Positions 61,357 to 64,000 of a stretch of DNA of 64,000 bases are shown one piece after another. The notes beneath the pieces are model-generated. The model made no database searches. It was not told where the DNA came from and saw nothing but the letters and a program-made list of their open reading frames with translations. Numbering within the stretch: position 1 is the first letter of the stretch; every line of letters begins with the position of its first letter. Source of the DNA: Rossellomorea sp. y25 (lineage in GTDB: Bacteria; Bacillota; Bacilli; Bacillales; Bacillaceae_B); assembly GCF_038049935.1 (NCBI RefSeq), contig NZ_CP145886.1, positions 3,705,001 through 3,769,000 on the forward strand, read 5' to 3'. Made by a program: the position numbers and the translations under genes.

Positions 61357-62830
61357 CTTATTAATACTACCCATTTTAATCCCGTTATTTACGGCGATTA
61401 TCTTAATGTTTATCAGCAAATATGTGAAACTACAACGCGGGATTTCAAGCCTATCGACTCTGGCTACCATTGCAGCATCCCTTGTACTCATCAACACCAT
61501 CTACAATGATGGAATACAAACGATTAACTTAGGAAGCTGGGTGGCTCCTTTTGGGATTACACTCGTTTCTGACATGCTCTCTGCTTTATTGGTGACGACG
61601 ACAAGCATCATCACATTGGTTGTGCTACTTTACTCCTTCAAATCGATAGGAGCCGACAGAGAACGATTCTACTACTACCCTGTTGTTCAATTCCTATTGG
61701 TGGGAGTGAACGGGGCATTTACAACCGGGGATATCTTTAACCTCTTCGTCTTTTTCGAAGTAATGCTGATGAGTTCGTATGTTCTGCTCGTTCTTGGCGG
61801 GACAAAGGCTCAGTTGCGTGAAGGAATTAAATACATCCTTGTCAATGTCATCTCCTCTGCTTTATTCGTTATTGCCGTGGCGTACTTGTATTCCGTAGTG
61901 GGGACACTGAATATGGCAGATATTTCGAGAAAGATTGCTGATGTGAATCAGCCGGGAATTCTTACAGCGATCGCCATCATGTTTCTCTTAGTCTTCGGAC
62001 TTAAGGGTGCGATCTTCCCTCTTTACTTTTGGTTACCAGGCTCATACTACGCTCCACCAACACCGGTGCTTGCTTTATTCGGAGCCTTGCTAACAAAGGT
62101 AGGGGTTTATTCGATTTTACGAACGTACACATTATTCTTCTACCATGATATCGGGTATACACATGAAATCCTGAGCATGTTAGCCATCCTGACAATCGTG
62201 CTTGGCTGTATCGGCGCCATCGCGTATTGGGATGTTAAGAAAATCATTATCTACAACATCATCATTGCAGTTGGTGTGATATTGTTCGGGGTGTCGACCA
62301 TGAACCCTGAAGCATTAGAAGGAGCCATTTACTATCTAGTTCATGACATGTTCATTAAAGCCGCCCTCTTCCTCCTTGTCGGGGTGATGATCGCGATAAC
62401 GGGAACGACTAACCTTAAGAAGATGGGAGGTCTCATCAAGGAGTACCCGTGGCTCGGCTGGACATTCCTGGTCGCTGCATTCTCCTTGGCAGGTATCCCT
62501 CCTTTGAGTGGATTTATTGGAAAACTATTAATTCTGAGAGGAAGCTTTGCTGCAGAAGCCTATGTAGGTGCAGGAGTGGTTCTCGCCTCAAGTCTCTTAG
62601 TACTGTATTCTGTTATTAAAATCTTCCTGAACGGTATATGGGGTAATCCGAAAGAATACAAAGGAGTTTCAAAAGGACACGCTCGTTACTTATGGATGAC
62701 CTCAGCGATTCTCGTTGTGTTAGCTGTATGTTACGGCTTTGGTGCCGAAGCGATCCGTCCTTTATTCTCACAAGCAGCGGAAGTACTGGTGAATCCGAAT
62801 CTCTATATAGACGCAGTGTTAAAGGAGTAA
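61349..62830 (+). CDS. mrpD: Na+/H+ antiporter subunit D
   Basis: A 493-residue, about 14-helix NuoM/NuoN-like subunit. The key acidic residue is Glu137 in [17 protein letters not shown] and [20 protein letters not shown] carries the conserved lysine-helix neighbourhood. Length and motifs match B. subtilis MrpD. It and MrpA provide the two proton/sodium pathways of the complex. Starts inside mrpC, 6 bp before mrpE. Confidence 0.97.
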   Translation: MTNLLILPILIPLFTAIILMFISKYVKLQRGISSLSTLATIAASLVLINTIYNDGIQTINLGSWVAPFGITLVSDMLSALLVTTTSIITLVVLLYSFKSIGADRERFYYYPVVQFLLVGVNGAFTTGDIFNLFVFFEVMLMSSYVLLVLGGTKAQLREGIKYILVNVISSALFVIAVAYLYSVVGTLNMADISRKIADVNQPGILTAIAIMFLLVFGLKGAIFPLYFWLPGSYYAPPTPVLALFGALLTKVGVYSILRTYTLFFYHDIGYTHEILSMLAILTIVLGCIGAIAYWDVKKIIIYNIIIAVGVILFGVSTMNPEALEGAIYYLVHDMFIKAALFLLVGVMIAITGTTNLKKMGGLIKEYPWLGWTFLVAAFSLAGIPPLSGFIGKLLILRGSFAAEAYVGAGVVLASSLLVLYSVIKIFLNGIWGNPKEYKGVSKGHARYLWMTSAILVVLAVCYGFGAEAIRPLFSQAAEVLVNPNLYIDAVLKE

Positions 62831-62836
62831 TGTAGA

Positions 62837-63313
62837 ATGGCTTTTCAAATTTTATTAAACTTTTTCATGGCCTTTGTCTGGATGTTTCTTTCGGTATCCT
62901 TTACTTCTCAGTCATTCATAATTGGCTATTTGCTAGGATTGCTTGTGATTTTTGCATTCAGAAGGTTTTTCAGCTCACGGTTTTATTTATTGCGCGTGAC
63001 TGCCGTGATCAACTTATTGTTCTTGTTCTTAAAAGAACTTATCCTTGCTAACATCTCGGTCTTAAAAACGATTCTAAGACCCAAGCTTGATTTCCAACCG
63101 GGAATCTTTGCTTTACCGACTGATTTAAAAACAGATTGGGAGATTACCTTATTAGCTAATCTCATTACCTTAACACCCGGGACCCTCGTGATGGATGTAT
63201 CGTATGATAATAAGATCCTTTATGTCCATGCCATCGATATCCCGGATGTGGATCAAGCCATTGATGAGATAAAAAATTCCTTTGAAAAAGCCATTATGGA
63301 GGTGAGCCGCTAA
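62837..63313 (+). CDS. mrpE: Na+/H+ antiporter subunit E
   Basis: A 158-residue protein with two to three N-terminal helices and a cytoplasmic beta-rich C-terminal domain (NLITLTPGTLVMDVSYDNKI, LYVHAIDIPDVDQAIDEIKN). Matches MrpE, a subunit needed for complex assembly and full antiport. Its stop TAA shares one base with the mrpF ATG (TAATG). Confidence 0.96.
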   Translation: MAFQILLNFFMAFVWMFLSVSFTSQSFIIGYLLGLLVIFAFRRFFSSRFYLLRVTAVINLLFLFLKELILANISVLKTILRPKLDFQPGIFALPTDLKTDWEITLLANLITLTPGTLVMDVSYDNKILYVHAIDIPDVDQAIDEIKNSFEKAIMEVSR

Positions 63314-63597
63314 TGTTACACACGATTTTTCAAATCACACTGCTATGCGTCTCCCTATCCATGCTGGGACTTGTATACAGGGTTGTGAAAGGGCCAACCA
63401 CTCCCGACCGTGTGGTAGCCCTGGATGCAATCGGTATTAATCTGATTGCCATCATCGCCCTCGTATCCATTATGCTCGATACTTACGCCTTTCTGGAAGT
63501 TATTCTCCTTCTTGGGATTCTGGCTTTCTTAGGAACCGTTGCCTTTTCAAAGTTCTTAGAGAAAGGGGAGATCATCGAACGTGAGCGAGATCATTAG
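63313..63597 (+). CDS. mrpF: Na+/H+ antiporter subunit F
   Basis: A 94-residue three-helix protein with the family signature VKGPTTPDRVVALDAIGINL (residues 25-44). MrpF of B. subtilis has also been linked to Na+-coupled cholate efflux. Overlaps mrpE by one base and mrpG by 17 bp. Confidence 0.96.
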   Translation: MLHTIFQITLLCVSLSMLGLVYRVVKGPTTPDRVVALDAIGINLIAIIALVSIMLDTYAFLEVILLLGILAFLGTVAFSKFLEKGEIIERERDH

Positions 63598-63943
63598 ATT
63601 TTTCATCGGATTCTTTTTAGTAGTAGGAGGGTTTCTCAGCCTGGTCACTGCCTTTGGTTTGCTGAGGCTCCCCGATGTATATACGAGAAATCATGCGGCT
63701 TCTAAAAGTGCGACACTGGGCGTGATGTCGATTCTTTTGGCAACATTCCTTTACTTTTATTTGGAGCATGGACACTTTAATTCGAGACTGATTCTGACAA
63801 TCGTCTTCATCTTTGTGACGGCACCGGTTGCTGGACACCTCATCTCAAGAGCTGCTTATAATTCCGGGGTTAAGCTCTGGGACAAAAGTGTTCGGGATGA
63901 CCTGAAAAATAAAAAAGAATACGATCGTCAAAACAATCAGTAA
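63581..63943 (+). CDS. mrpG: Na+/H+ antiporter subunit G
   Basis: A 120-residue three-helix protein with the signature LLRLPDVYTRNHAASKSATLG (in the loop after helix 1) and TAPVAGHLISRAAY near the C terminus. GTG start inside mrpF. Last gene of the complete seven-gene mrp operon, followed by a terminator. Confidence 0.96.
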   Translation: MSEIIRFFIGFFLVVGGFLSLVTAFGLLRLPDVYTRNHAASKSATLGVMSILLATFLYFYLEHGHFNSRLILTIVFIFVTAPVAGHLISRAAYNSGVKLWDKSVRDDLKNKKEYDRQNNQ

Positions 63944-63952
63944 GCAGCATAC

Positions 63953-64000
63953 AAAAAGGCTTGACCCCACGAGGATCTCCTCGGTTGGTCAAGCCTTTTT
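63953..64000 (+). terminator. mrp operon terminator
   Basis: AAAAAGGCTTGACC pairs with GGTCAAGCCTTTTT, with an inner stem GAGGA/TCCTC, and ends in TTTTT at the window edge. Confidence 0.88.

Overview
The window is chromosomal DNA from an aerobic, spore-forming member of the Bacillaceae. The partial 16S rRNA gene at the left edge is Bacillus-type and looks closest to Bacillus sensu lato/Rossellomorea, but the genus is low confidence. Genes have strong AGGAGG ribosome binding sites and sigma-A promoters. Much of the right half follows the Bacillus subtilis yug/patB/kap/pbpD/mrp gene order (yugO, yugN, pgi, yugJ, yuzA, yugI, alaT-alaR, yugF, patB, kapB-kapD, yuxJ, pbpD, yufK, mrpABCDEFG). No prophage, transposon or CRISPR array is visible. 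Layout: 1-0.7 kb, 5' end of a leftward rRNA operon with two promoters. 0.8-4 kb, a small membrane protein, an acetyltransferase with a DMT transporter, and two convergent MgtC/SapB proteins. 4.1-7.8 kb, the fruR-fruK-fruA fructose operon, whose promoter contains a perfect CcpA (cre) site and a helically phased operator array. 8-10 kb, a lipoteichoic acid synthase. 10.4-12.3 kb, an orphan pair of OppB/OppC-like permeases. 12.4-18.3 kb, a HAD phosphatase and the sucrose system (sacT antiterminator, RAT/terminator switch, sacP, fructokinase, sacA). 18.4-23.6 kb, a SIS protein and the GlcNAc regulon (nagR, nagP, nagA, nagB) with two NagR operators. 23.8-30.5 kb, a tRNA-Ala, a GH16-like protein and the yugO-yugN-pgi-yugJ-yuzA block. 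30.6-40.3 kb, aldehyde dehydrogenases, catabolic glutamate dehydrogenase, ornithine aminotransferase with a divergent RocR-like regulator, and catalase under PerR boxes. 40.5-50 kb, a MEDS-domain protein, YugI, a truncated ECF sigma/anti-sigma pair, a YwcE-like protein, an NSS transporter, a XRE regulator, alaT-alaR, yugF and patB. 50.4-57.9 kb, a SOD-like lipoprotein, a cyclophilin lipoprotein, kapB-kapD, yuxJ, pbpD, yufK. 58.2-64 kb, the complete Mrp Na+/H+ antiporter operon and its terminator. The sugar systems share one logic: substrate-specific control (FruR, SacT, NagR) combined with CcpA-type sites on fru, nagP, the acetaldehyde dehydrogenase gene and ywcE. Fructose 1-phosphate, sucrose 6-phosphate and GlcNAc 6-phosphate all feed glycolysis, where pgi also sits. 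Arginine/ornithine catabolism (rocD, glutamate dehydrogenase) is clustered with its regulator. The most unusual observations are: a RocR-type sigma-54 activator that has lost the GAFTGA loop and has a shortened second loop coinciding with a copy of a dispersed intergenic repeat (GGGACGGACCTT); three intergenic tandem arrays with strict 25-, 21- and 25-bp periods, two of them sharing a 15-bp odd palindrome plus 10-bp spacer design; an ECF sigma factor reduced to region 4 but still coupled to a large membrane anti-sigma-like protein; and kapB present without kinB in its usual place.
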